In this document: in pieces, positions 35,505-47,632 of the stretch
Layout: each line of letters starts with the position of its first letter
How positions within the stretch are numbered: position 1 is the first letter of the stretch
NCBI GenBank assembly: GCA_963969595.1
Contig: OZ018412.1
Span: 3,908,501-3,972,500 of the forward strand
Reading direction: 5' to 3'
DNA length: 64,000 nt
Origin: Neckera pumila
Taxonomy: Eukaryota; Streptophyta; Bryopsida; Hypnales; Neckeraceae
Program-made: the position numbers and the translations under genes
The notes under the pieces: model-generated
Seen by the model: the letters and a program-made list of their open reading frames with translations, nothing else
The model's database searches: none
Told to the model about the DNA's origin: nothing

Positions 35505-35601
35505 GAGTATTCTTGAAGCATTCTTGGAGCATTCTTGGAGCATTCTTGGAGCATTCTTGGAGCATTCTTGGAGCATTCTTGAAGCATTCTTAGAGCATTT
35601 T
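35505..35601. repeat. 11-bp minisatellite GAGCATTCTTG
   Basis: Eight units of GAGCATTCTTG lie in tandem; the five central ones are identical and the outer ones vary. Confidence 0.95.
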
Positions 35602-35619
35602 AATCTAAGGTGAGTAGTA

Positions 35620-36310
35620 TAAGCTTCATTTGAGCAATTTGTGAGCAATTTGATCTAAATTGAGTTTAATTTCAACAATTTGACCTAATGTGAGCAATTT
35701 GAGTGTAATTGGAGCAATGTATCCTAATTTGAGCTTTATGTCAACAATTTGACTTAATGTGAGCAATTTGAGTGTAATTTGGAGCAATGTAACCTAATTT
35801 GAGCTTTATGTCAACAATTTGACTTCACGTGAACAATGTGAGCTTAATGTGAGCAATTTGAGTGTAATTTGGAGCAATGTAACCTAATTTGACCTAATTT
35901 GAGCTTTATGTCAACAATTTGAGTGTAATGTGAGCAATTTAAGTGTAAGTTGGAGCAATGTAATCTAATTTGAGCTTTATGTCAACAATTTGACTTAATG
36001 TGAGCAATTTGAATGTAATTTGAGTAATGTAATCTCATTTGAGCTTAATGTCAACAATTTGACCTAATGTGAGCAATTTGAGCTTAATGTGAGTAATGTA
36101 ACCTAATTTGAGTTTAATGTGAGTAATTTAAGTGTAATTTGGAGCAATTTGACCTAATTTGATCATATTGTCAACAATTTGAGCTTAATATGAACAATTT
36201 GAGTTTACTTTGAAGCAATGTAATCTAATTTGAGCTTAATGTCAGTAATTTGACCTAATTTGAGCAATTTGAACATCATTTGATCTAATTTGGGCAATAT
36301 GAGTTTCATT
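35620..36310. repeat. degenerate array of TGAGCAATTTGA-type units
   Basis: Variants of GAGCAATTTGAGTGTAATT and GAGCTTTATGTCAACAATTT alternate for about 690 bp. There is a short period of about 12 bp and a longer one of about 70-100 bp. It lies between the 11-bp array and the Helitron start codon, and is probably part of the Helitron 5' non-coding region. Confidence 0.85.
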
Positions 36311-36734
36311 TGAACAATATGAGTCAAATGTTATTAACGCAATGTTAACTAATGTCAATAGTTTGTCCTACTTAGAATCGAATTTGAATAACTTTAAGAT
36401 TTTTTGATGCAAACATAAACAATTGAATATAATTTCAATGGTTTGATCAATTTGGTGCACATTAATTTGAATTTGATCAATTTAGCCAAATTTGACTTAA
36501 CTTTTGAAATTGATGCCAACATCCAAAATTTTGTTGTTGAATATATGTTGATGTGTTATGGATGTTAGGAGACAAAAAATTTGGAGTGAGGTGGAGCATA
36601 TTCAAGCGGTATATACTTTTGAAGTACAAGTTATATAGGTACAATTTTAAACCCATTTTCTTTTTGTGATTTGAAAAGTTTCTACATTCTAAAGTATAAG
36701 TTTTAGGATTCAAGATTGTCATCTTTTGTAGACT

Positions 36735-39700
36735 ATGGCTCGGGCTTTGTTTACAATCGATGACTATGTAGATGTTGACATTGATAGTAATGGATCTATG
36801 TCTATTCAATGTCCGAAATGTTTAGCATTTCGTTTTAGGAAAGAAAAAGCAACAATTTGTTGCTACAATGGCAAAGTTGTCAGTGAACACGTTAGCCATC
36901 CTATCGTTCATCCGATGCTCAATGAGCTTTTTATGGGTATTACACCCAATTCTAGAGGATTTCTTAAATCCATTAGAAAATATAATCAAGCATTTGCGTT
37001 TACAAGTATGCGTAGTAAATTTCAATCTGGCCAGGCCGAGAGTCGAGGAGTATATACTTTTTGTGTAAATGGAGAGTTATGCCATCACATTGGAGATTTA
37101 GAACCCGAAATAGATCATGGTGCAAGATTTGCACAAATTTATTTTTTAGATGATGATTTGCAAACCAATCGTCGCTTAGAGATTTTTGATGATCTTGATC
37201 ATGAGACCATTAATAACATCCAAGAGGTTTTAGAATCAATCAATGCATTGGTTCGTGGGTTTAAGTCTTCACGTCATGTTCTTTTGGGAGGACATAACAT
37301 GGGACTCCGTATCTCCGGTGAGACTCTTGTCGGTGAACATCATTGTCGATACAATCGACCTGTGGTCCCAGAGGTTGCTGCTGTTGTTCTTGATGAACAA
37401 CATTTAGAATCTGGTCGAGATATTATTCTTCACCAACAAGGTGGAGGTTCACATCGGATAAGGGAAATTGATCCAGCTTATGATGCTTTATCCTACCCTT
37501 TGTTGTTTCCGGATGGTCGATGCGGGTGGTCACCCACTTTCAAAGCAAAAACTGGAGTGACTTTAAAATCATTTGTCCAATATATGTTTTATAAGCGACC
37601 CGAATCTAATGTACTACATAGGGCCGGTAGATTATTCCAACAATATGTAGTAGATCAATATTTGCGTGTAGAACATGAAAACTTGCTTTTCATTAGACAT
37701 CATCAAGCAGAACTTTGAGCAGAATGTTATCAGGACATTGTAGATGCTATGCACGACGACAGTGCAAGACACATTGGGCGTCGCATTGTTTTACCTGCAA
37801 CATTCATTGGATCTCCTCGATACATGCAGAAACTCTTTTACAATAGTATGGTCTTAGTTAGAGTTTTAGGCAAACCAGATTTATTTGTCACAATGACATG
37901 TAATCCAAATTGGTCTGAGATCATTAGTGAGCTTGAACCAGGTCAAAGTCCTCCTGATCGTCCAGATGTTGTAGTGCGTGTCTTTGAGCTCAAATTAAAA
38001 GCAATGATGGACGAAATCACAAAGAAAAATGTATTGGGGGAGACAATTGCTTTTTGTTATACTATTGAGTTTCAAAAGCGTGGTCTCCCTCATGCTCACA
38101 TTCTTCTTTGGTTAAAAGACAAGGTCAACAATTGTGACCTTGTAGATAGAGTTGTATGTGCTGAGATTCTAGATTCGAATAGGCAACCGCAACTTTATGC
38201 TGCAGTTGCTAAGCACATGATGCACGGTCCATGTGGTTTGGATAATCCCAATTGTCCATGTATGGAGGATGGAAAATGCTCCAAGCATTATCCAATGCAA
38301 TCTTGAGATATCACCGAGATGGATGGTGATGGTCATGTTTTGTATCGTCGTCGAAATGACACTCGCTATGTTGAAAAACGTACGCGAGGTCAAATTGTCC
38401 ATTTAGACAATCGATGGGTTGTGCCATACAATCCATATTTAATAGGTCGTTTTAATTGTCATATTAATGTAGAGGTTTGCAGTTCAGTAAAAACTGTGAA
38501 ATACCTCCATAAATATATTTTTAAAGGACCAGATCGGGGCGTTGTAGAAACAGATGAGGTTGTTGATGAGATTAAGGAATTTTTAGAGGGACGCTATGTC
38601 ACCGCGCAAGAAGCATGTTGGAGGCTCTTTGGTTTTGAAACCAACAATAAGAGTCATAGTATTTGTCGTTTACCCATTCATCTTCCCGGTCAACAATATG
38701 TTACCTTCCAAGAAAGAACATCTTTGCAATCAGTGATTGATCAAAACACTAAAACCAAACTTACAGAGTTTTTTGAACTCAATCGCCGCATTCGTGCCTT
38801 GATTGCTTCTAACAATCAAAGCAATCATATGCTTCTTCAATACATGGATCTTCCATTGCACTATAAGTGGAATGAGAAGAAAAATTTGTGGGAAAGAAGA
38901 CAACGCAAGATAAAAGTTTTTTGTAGAATAAATATGGTTCCTGTAGGTACCAAATTATTTTACCTACGTTTGTTGTTGACTCATGTTGAGGCACCAACTT
39001 CCTTTGATGACCTATTTTGTTTTCAAGATACAATACATCCAACGTACAAAGCCGCTTGCATTGCAAGAGGACTTTTACATGATGATGGTGAATGGAACAA
39101 TTGTCTCCAGGAGGCAACCATCATTGCATTGCCTAGACAAATTCGACAATTGTTTGCAACGCTTCTTGTGTTTGGACAACCATTGGATCCTTTTGGTTTG
39201 TTGAGGAGACATATTGACGCTATGTCTGATGATTGGCGTAATGATCAAAATTGCTATAGCAAAGCAATTTTGTCCATTAATGAACATTTATCATTTAATG
39301 CTAAATGCATTGAAGATTTTTTTGACATTCAAGATTTGAATGAATTTGGTTATTCAAATGTTATTGATGTTATTGATGATGCCAATGACAACAGTAACTT
39401 AGATAATTTAAATATTAACTTTATAGTAGAAGACGTAGACAAATTAAATGAAGAACAACGCATTGTTTTCAATACAATTACTAATGTCATTTTAGAACCT
39501 CATCCTCCGTGTAAGTTGTTTTTCTTGGACGGCCCTGGGGGTACCGGCAAGACTTTTGTATACAATACTATATTAGGTTATCTTCGGGGTCGTGGTATTA
39601 AATGTATGGCAATGGCAACAAGTGGAATTGCTGCTTGTCTTTTGCAAGAAGGACGAACAGCACATTCTTCTCTTGCCATTCCATTACAATTGCATGAAAA

Positions 39701-40784
39701 ATCAACATGTTCGATTAGTGCCCAATCATCATTAGCTAAAAGTTTGCGTGAAATACAATTAATTGTACTTGATGAAGCTTGTGCTGGACATAGATTTATG
39801 ATCGAAGCAATAGATCGATCATTGTGAGATATTCGAGATATTGATACTCCAAATGGCGGTCTTGTAGTTTTATATGGTGGTGATTTCCGCCAAACTTTAC
39901 CTGTCGTTGTAGGTGGAGGTCGTAAGCAAACTGTTGAAGCTTGCTTGCGACGTTCATATTTGTTTCCGCTAATGCAACATTTTCATTTGACCACTAATAT
40001 GCGTTTACAGGGTCAACCAGATTTTCAACAATTTTTATTAAATATTGGTGAAGGCAAAACCGGTTCAGAGGTAGAACTACCGGTTGGGATGGTTGCGCAT
40101 GAAAATTCTCTAAATGGACTCATTGATGCAATTTTTGATGACCCGGTTGATTTCTCTGAGCGTGTAATTTTGGTTGTCCGAAATGATGATGCCCAAGAAA
40201 TCAACCGTAAAATCACTGACCGTATGCCTGGTGATGTGCATCAATGTTTTAGCGCTGATTTTATTCACGAAAATGATGAACATGCCCATCATTATCCAGT
40301 AGAGTTTTTAAATTCTCTACAGCTTAGTGGTTTGCCACCTCATCAATTAAATCTTAAATGTGGTCAATATGTGATGTTGCTAAGAAACTTAAATCCGGCA
40401 AAAGGTTTGTGCAATGGTAGTCGCTTACGTTTGTTACAAGTATCTCCATCTGTATTATTATGTGAAATTGTGGAAGGGCGTCATCGTGGCCAAGAATTGT
40501 TGATTCCAAGAATCACACATCATTGCAATGATAGTCGCTTGCCATTTACACTATGTCGGAGACAATTTCCTATCACTAGTGCTTTTGCAATGACAATCAA
40601 TAAATCGTAGGGCCAATCATATAATCGAGTCGGCATTTATCTTCGAAATGAAGTATTTAGCCATGGTCAATTATATGTGGCTTTGTCTCGTGGTAGACAT
40701 CCTGCAAACATTAAGGTTGCTAATGATAATTCACATGCCGTGGGAACGGTAAAAAATGTGGTTTACCATGAGGTTTTTACATGA
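36735..40784 (+). pseudogene. Helitron Rep-helicase with four in-frame stops
   Basis: A single frame runs 1349 codons from ATG to TGA (40782) with stops at 37716, 38304, 39825 (all TGA) and 40608 (TAG). No frameshift occurs. The N-terminal region has the CPKC/CCYNGK cysteine pattern and RKYNQAFAFTS. Rep domain: FVTMTCNPNWSEI, the HUH pair GLPHAHILLW (H453, H455), and the two-tyrosine motif YLHKYIFKG (Y590, Y594). Pif1-like helicase: GPGGTGKT (39531-39554), LIVLDEA, GGDFRQTLPVV, LTTNMR and, near the end, QLYVALSRGR. The length is typical for plant RepHel proteins. Three stops replace residues that are normally Arg or Gln in the family (ELRAE, SLRDI, INKSQGQS). It cannot make a full protein unless the stops are suppressed. 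Confidence 0.95.
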
Positions 40785-41475
40785 CATTGTCTTGGAGATT
40801 CCTATATATTTACACCTGAATCAGGTGGATGGAAAAGTTAAGAGTTTGTTTCAAACTCTGCATGTTTAGGGTTCATGCACGCTTCGGCAACGTCCCCTTC
40901 CATCCAAATGCATTCTTTTGGTGTTCATTATTATTTCATTGTCTCAATTGAGACAGCATATCATATCAATAAATATGGTAGGATGATATTTGTAGTCATT
41001 TTGCTACTTTCTTTTATAGTCAATGGAAGAATATTCCAATGCATGCATCTTTCAATACAAATCTATTTATAAAATTTACCACTTTTCTTTGAGAGTATGC
41101 AAATAGCCAAATATGCAAAGATTCTAATGTATAAATTTTAACTTGGATATATCTTTTTTTTATATTCTAGATTGCAATATATTCAAATGATTATGAAGAT
41201 ATTTATAATTTACTATTTGGATCTTTTGAATATCTTTTAAGTATCTTAAATATTATTTAAATCTTTTATTTTGTAATAAAATTTATCATATAAAGATTTT
41301 TGCTTAATTACTTTCTATTGCACTATATATATATTTTCAAAGAATATTGTATGAAGATGTCAATATTTTCCTTTAGAAATTATACATAGTTACTTTATTT
41401 ATCTACATTCTATCACATGAATAATTGATGAAAGTAATATCTTTTATGCGTAGCAAAGCAAGCGCCAACCACTAG
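36735..41475 (+). mobile_element. Helitron (RepHel), 5' end unresolved
   Basis: It contains the Rep-helicase frame described separately, then about 690 bp of AT-rich 3' non-coding sequence. A candidate 3' terminus, ATGCGTAGCAAAGC followed by AAGCGCCAACCACTAG, ends at 41475. It has the CTAG end followed by T expected of Helitrons and a degenerate GCG/CGC hairpin about ten bases before it. The 5' TC end was not identified; it should lie upstream of 36735, possibly beyond the minisatellites. Confidence 0.7.
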
Positions 41476-41544
41476 TGGCCATCATAAAACTACAATGTCT
41501 AGAGTCTTTCCATTATGATTGTTCAAAAATGCTCACTACTTTGA

Positions 41545-41690
41545 GACATGTGTCATAATCTTATTAGTCCCAACTTTGAAAAGGACAAAAAAAAAAAACT
41601 CCAAGCTTGATATCCAACCTAAGGTTGGAAAAAACGCACCCCATAGGTTGGATATTAGGCGTGGTTGACAACTGGTGCTTCTACCTTAAG
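41545..41690. repeat. dispersed repeat, copy 2 (partial)
   Basis: ACATGTGTCATAATCTTATT, TTGAAAAGGAC and AGGTTGGATAT follow the same order as in 7190-7445 and 45180-45480. It also contains a short inverted repeat ATCCAACCTA / TAGGTTGGAT around 41613-41652. Confidence 0.55.
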
Positions 41691-42079
41691 TGCTCACTTA
41701 AGTCCACATTTTGGATGATGGACAAATACTTCAAGAGTGTGTGTTGTCCAAATAGTTTTCCATTCATCCAATCATAATGCTTGGATTTAATTTCATAGAT
41801 TTGGAGATCCTCAGATTGAAGAAAGTTTGATGAAATTAAAGTCAATCTCTTATATGAAAAATTGCAAATTATGTCACAAATGCATCCATCACTTTTCTAT
41901 TTATTAATTTTTCATCCATTTGCTGCAAAACACCACCCCATATTTATGTGTCTAAACTCTGATGAGTTGTTTCATTAATTTTCAATGTTGTGAAGCAAGG
42001 CTTATCAGGTAACTACATCTAAATTTGCACACTTTCTAAAATTGCATACTATGGATTTTTGCCTAAAATTTACTTCCAC

Positions 42080-42250
42080 TATTCATAAGACTTTATGATT
42101 GCTTTTAGGTACTTTTACATTCAGCACTTTGAAAAGTAGACAATTTTTTTTAGTGTCCAAAATATGCATTCTAAGAGAATTTAGAATCCCGTTTGACTAC
42201 CAACAAGACCCCACATTTTTTTTTCAATATAATAGTGGAAACCATGTTGA
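42080..42250. repeat. dispersed repeat pair, member 1
   Basis: It shares GATTGCTTTTRGGT, CAGCACTTTGAAAA and ATGCATTCTAAGAGAAT, followed by GACCCCACA, with 57220-57395. No ends or protein identified. Confidence 0.6.
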
Positions 42251-42331
42251 ATTTAACTGTGCAATTTTGGGTGTAGCTACTTTAGCTATTTGATCACTCA
42301 CACTCCTTCCTTGCAGAGCTTCAATAATCAT

Positions 42332-42552
42332 GTAAGGACGGGTTGGTCTCTGTGGAAATCATCCTTTTTGATACTGTATACATCATCTACTTTAAAAAAT
42401 CAAAAGCACTCATTCGAGAACAAGATATTGTAGAAGGTCTCCCCTTTTTGCACAAAATTCCAAGGATGAACAATCGCACTTCTATCCTACATGCAAAGAT
42501 TTTTTTGTCATTCATCGGACACTTAGTGTCTGCAGCAGCGTTACAGGGTTAA
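42332..42552. mobile_element. MITE with TTAA-containing end, copy 2
   Basis: It is about 80% identical to 13352-13580 from GGTTGGTCTCTGTGGAAATC to the right terminus GCGTTACAGGGTTAAG. The left inverted end is lost. Confidence 0.65.
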
Positions 42553-43185
42553 GTTATATTGTCTGTAGAATGTACTCCGTAATGCATTGTAACTTTTGCA
42601 GTCTGATGGATCTTCAAACCCTACAGTATGTCAAAAGTAATAACTTACTGACCATTGGATTCCTGGAAGCTTCAAACAAGCCTCCGAAGTCACACTGACG
42701 TCAATGGGTCCCCAACAGTTTCTGATCAGTCATTCACTTGGTCAAATGGGGCCTAAGTAAGTTATGTTCAAAGAAAATTGTGCCAAAAGTTCAAGTTGAT
42801 GGTAACTGATGCTACAACCTTACCGCTTACAAGTGAACCCACTTGTCCATCATATAAGGTAGGAGGCTCAGAAATGGATCATTTAAGGGCTGATCCTCCT
42901 TTTTCATGTATTTCCTTGGACGGGAATACTTTTGGCTCATTTTTCAGACAAAGGGAAATTGATGAGGAATCTAACCCAAGTAGTTTCATATTTTTTAGAG
43001 CATTTTTGAATTACTTATGAATTTTCAAACAAGTTGGGTCATAGGTGGGGTTGAGTTTTTTATTTATTTTCTTTTTGACATATTCTGCAGAGGTTGCTTG
43101 GATGATAGCAAAGACAACCTCTAGGAAGGCTACTGAATGTTATGACCGGCCCCATAATTAGCTTTGAAATGGACAGGAGTGGTCC

Positions 43186-44011
43186 TTAATCCCCTGAAGT
43201 GGATGCGCCTTAGTCAACCTCAATTGTAACTTTCAATATAACTAGTTTTGATTTAAATTAAGAAAATGAAGCTTGACAAGTTTTGTTTCTATTCCATTTC
43301 AAAATTTTGAAAAAAAGTCAAAAATTAAAAGATTTACTGCAATTAAAAGCTCCACGTGTTAAACCCAAGTAACACAATATGGTGTGTTTTTCATTCATAT
43401 TTTCTTTTTAAAAAAAGCATTTTATAATTAATTATAAAATTATATTTCTCAATTTAGAATTTAGGATAAAAATTATAGATTATTGTAATGTACATTATAA
43501 TTGATATAGTTTGATTTCCACCCTTAGCTTTAAAAGATCACAATAGTTTCACAATCACATCATAAAAAATTATTGAAAAAAACAACATATATAGAAAATG
43601 CATTTTTTGACTAGCAAGAATTATAAATTCTTTATGCATCTATTAAATAAACAGATAAACTAATTTGGCTTCAAAGTCTTTGTTGTAATTGTTTTGGTTG
43701 TAAAAATAAAATAACCAATTGAAATTTTTTCATACTAATCTTCATTGCTACTCATATCTCTTGAAAAAAATCTCAAATTAGTTGGATTGTTTTTGCTATT
43801 TTTACTTATTAATGTTCAATTTTTGCAACAAAAATGATAATAATAATTACAATTTTCCATGAATAAGTTGAAATTTCTCATAGTAATATAAAATTTTGAG
43901 TTTCAAGTAATAAAATATAAGATTTTTGTTTGAATATAATTTAAAATGCTACATTTAGCTTAGAGAGGAAGTTTGACCATTTCACAATGCATCAAGTCCT
44001 TTAGGGGTTAA
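43186..44011. mobile_element. TTAA-type element, third interior type, 826 bp
   Basis: It starts TTAA-TCCCCTGAAG and ends GTCCTTTAGGGG-TTAA. The interior is extremely AT-rich and does not resemble subfamilies A or B. No frame of interest. Confidence 0.6.
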
Positions 44012-45179
44012 ATTGACCTCTATAGTCATTGAATGGATCAAAGAAAAAATATATTATTTATTGCAAGAGCCAATTATTCTCCTTGCTTTCCCTATGTCTC
44101 TTTGCATATTGTAATTGAATAGTTTATAAAAGAGCTAGGGTCATAAACATGTGCCTATAATACAATTTGTTTGGAAAATCATAAGTAATTCAATAATGCT
44201 TCAAAAAATATGATACCACTTTGTATTACATTCCGCATCTATTTTTCTTTGTCTAAGAAATGAGCTAAAAATATTTGCATTGAAGGAAATACATGAAAAA
44301 GGTAGACCAACCCTTAGATGACCAATTTTCGAGCCCACTACCTTACAATGATCTCAATTGAGCCTATTTCAATATAGATGGTTGTCACTTATTATTCATT
44401 GTATATTATAAAGACAAGCAAGTTGTTTTTCAATAAATGGTGTTGCTCATCATGGTCCAAGTCCATATCATCAACTTCAAAGTTCAAATGATTACAAGGG
44501 TGGTTGCAAGAAAGAATGTTTGTCTTTGTTCCATTTTGACTAACACTTAAGTACTATGAGCTTTTGGAAACAAATTTTTAAAAATAAAATAAAATAAAGA
44601 TAAAATAACATATCCCCAAAATTTCAAACGTAAGAAAAATCTAGGTCAAAATTTATTTACAAAAAAAAGAGCTGAAATTTTGAAGAAAACCCCCCTTGAC
44701 ATTTCCATTTGTAAAAAATAGGAAAAATGATTTAAAAAAAATTTAAAAGTTGACTATTTGAGAGGACTTCATGGGGAAGACATTTCATGAAAAAAATTGA
44801 TCTTGAAACAATCTTCAATGTTCAGAAATGTGCGCGCAGGGGAGCTCTATTTGTACAAAATGTGGAGGACTTAAAATAATATATTTTTAGGCGCTCCTTG
44901 TGTACAATATGACCGGCTATTGTAGAAATAATGTACCAAAATTTCAACTCTTGATCATTAATTTTGGACACTGTTTTTTCCTAAAGAAATTCAAAAATTC
45001 AAAATGTCACTAATTAATTAAAATGAATATTTTAGTATGAAATGATTTTAAAATTTTAAAAATATATATAGAATATAGTTACACTTAAGACAACCATTTC
45101 CAAATAAAAATTTCAAATGTCAATTCTATCTATGAGATATCAACAATTTCAAATTCCAAAGTGAATTTTGCATGATCCA

Positions 45180-45480
45180 AGTGTGTTTTGCATTGGCCTA
45201 AAGTGTGTTACTATGAATTTTGGAAGGCAAAAAGTACTCCAAATCCATCGCCAATGTCTAAACTCTTCCAAGAACTATTTTTCTACTCATTATTTCCTAC
45301 TTTTTTTTGTCTCATAACTTGGGATATATGTCATGAACTTCTTAGTTCCAACCTTGAAAAGGAAAAAAAAAACATTCTAAGCTTCAAAAAATCTAGTGCA
45401 GCCTTGGCCGAAAATAATTGCATCTATAGATTGGATATGGGTTACTTGGTTGAGAATAGGGTTTCTACTTTAGTATTGAA
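45180..45480. repeat. dispersed repeat, copy 3
   Basis: It matches 7190-7445 in the same orientation, from CTATGAATTTTGGAAGGC to GATTGGATATGGGTTACTTGG. Confidence 0.6.
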
Positions 45481-45722
45481 GGTGACTCGTAGTACAAAAA
45501 ATACTGAAATGCTGAAAATAAAAAGTGCAACAAGTAGTACAAATGTTTCTTGCAATCACCCTTTAGATTCTTAAACATCACAATTTGGAAGTTTGAAACA
45601 TGCCCACAACTTGTTGCTTGAATACTTGCATTGAAGACCATTATAAAGAAGGCGAAGATCTTATCTATAGTGGAGACAAATGAGATCTCACAACTGCTCA
45701 AGAATCTTTGTTAAACATTCAC

Positions 45723-46546
45723 TTAACCCCTAATTGCCTGAGCGTCCAAATATGGTCGCTCCAAAATTTTAGGGTCGTTTGGGCATAGGCAGTTAAATTG
45801 CTTTGACTTGTTAAAATTTTTTTACGGGCAATATTGAAGGTTAACTATTGGAAACTTTTATTTTTCACTAAAAAAGATAAATATTTGATTTTTGAGAGGT
45901 CCTCAAAGGCATATATGTATCATTACTAGAAGAGTAAAGCTTGCAAATTGTACTTGATTTCCCAGCTTTGAACAAAGCTTGCCAATTTCACTTGATTTGA
46001 GATCTAAAAAGTTGTACTTATCCATTTGCTTTGAAAATGGTCCAAATGGAAAGAGTAAAGTGTTTTCATGATTTTCAACCATTGAAAATTTAAACATGTA
46101 AGTGTTGATTTGGAGTTATTTAAAATTTCTATTTATCAAATAAAATTGTGTTTCAACAACTACAAGGTCGATTGTGTAATGAGTTTGATAGCTCTTTATT
46201 TGAACTTAAGTTTTTTAGAAGTGCATTTTAGTGTGCTAACGCAATTTCAAATTGTTCATGTCACATTCAACCTCAAAAAACTCTTATATGCAAATTTTCT
46301 CAAACATTGTGGGAGGGGCAGCATACTAAAAATAGGATACTTACATTTCTCTTGTTATAATCTCACAACCCCAATGCAATTTTACACTCAAAATTGGTAA
46401 GCACACTAATAAGCAAGTTCTCTAAGCATCTATACAGTTAGATTTTGAAAAACAAACAATTTGCTTCATTAGAGATAACTATTTAAGCTCATGCTCTTTT
46501 TCAAAGAAAAAACACACTTGGAAAGGCTTAGGCATTTAGGGGTTAA
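45723..46546. mobile_element. TTAA-type element with longer inverted ends, 824 bp
   Basis: It begins TTAA-CCCCTAATTGCCTGAGC and ends, read inverted, TTAA-CCCCTAAATGCCTAAGC. That is about 17 bp of inverted repeat beyond the TTAA, longer than in A and B. The interior is unrelated to them and non-coding. Confidence 0.8.
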
Positions 46547-47022
46547 ACACAACAATTTCATAGTGGAAACATGGCATGCACTTCCAACATTATGATTTAT
46601 GGCCATTTTAATACCTACACTTTTGTGCGTGCTAATTTTTTGGGTAAGTTATTTGCAATTCAAGTAGATACTATTTTATTTTAGGATTTTGATGAGTGGA
46701 CTTTCTTGCAATTGCAATTAATGTTTAGTAAAATATTGGAAACTATTTTGAAGTATAGAATGCCTGATTCACATAACATTCAGTAGCATTCAGTCTAGAG
46801 TCCTCATCCACAAATTTCATCCACATATTATTAATATAAGCTTCAAGAGCAATACAGTGGCAATACATTTTTGGTGCACTCCATTTTTTTGGCTAATTCT
46901 AGGACGAAACATACAAACAACAAGTATTTAAAAAGATAGATGGTTTGCCAAAACCCAAAGAATCCATTGAATAATATACCAATGAAATCTAACCATTTGT
47001 CATCAATAACTTATTTTGAGTT

Positions 47023-47632
47023 TTCTATAGAGAAGAGAAGCTCTTTATATACACATGGGGTGGTAGGAGGTAGAACAATCCATGTGGGATATGTAATTTA
47101 GAATTTTCGTAGTTTCTCAACCGCTCATAGTTAAGTTTAAAGTAGGAATTGTGTTAAAACAAGAATTTTAGACCTCATTTAGGCATAGTAGGATGACATT
47201 TTGCAAACATCTTTGAATTAAAAAAAATTGGTAAGTCAAGTTAAGTTTCATCTCCAAAACTCAATTTGAGATTTCAATCTTCCACTCAAAAGTTCTGGAC
47301 AAATTTTAGAGAAGATGTTTGAAAATGTCAAACAAAAATCCTTTCCAACCCCTCTATGAAATTTGTCCATAAATTTTGAGTGAAAGATTGAAATCTCAAA
47401 CAAATATTTGTAAGTGAAACTTAACTTGATTTACCAACTTTTTTTAGTTCAGAGTTTTCTGAAAAAAGTTATTTCACTATGCCTAAATGAGGTCTGAAAT
47501 TCTACTTCAAACAACTTTAATTTGACTTAACTATGAGTGGTTGAGAAACTACAGAGTCTAATTTACTTATCCAACATGGATTGTTCTACCTCCTACCAAC
47601 CCATGTGTACATAAAGAGCTTGTCTCTTCTAT
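47023..47632. repeat. foldback family C, complete copy (about 610 bp)
   Basis: Arms of about 285 bp (47023-47307 and 47345-47632) pair almost throughout. For example, ACATGGGGTGGTAGGAGGTA near 47053 pairs with TACCTCCTACCAACCCATGT near 47587. The loop is about 40 bp. A transcript from either strand would be a long double-stranded hairpin. A second copy at 8400-10010 is interrupted. Confidence 0.85.

Noticed and set aside
35505..36310. CRISPR-like array
   Set aside because: Units are contiguous and degenerate, without unique spacers, and the sequence is eukaryotic.
36735..40784. Stops repaired by U-to-C RNA editing
   Set aside because: Such editing of stop codons is known in hornwort and fern organelles. 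This locus lies beside receptor kinases and nuclear transposons, so it is nuclear; simple decay is the better explanation.
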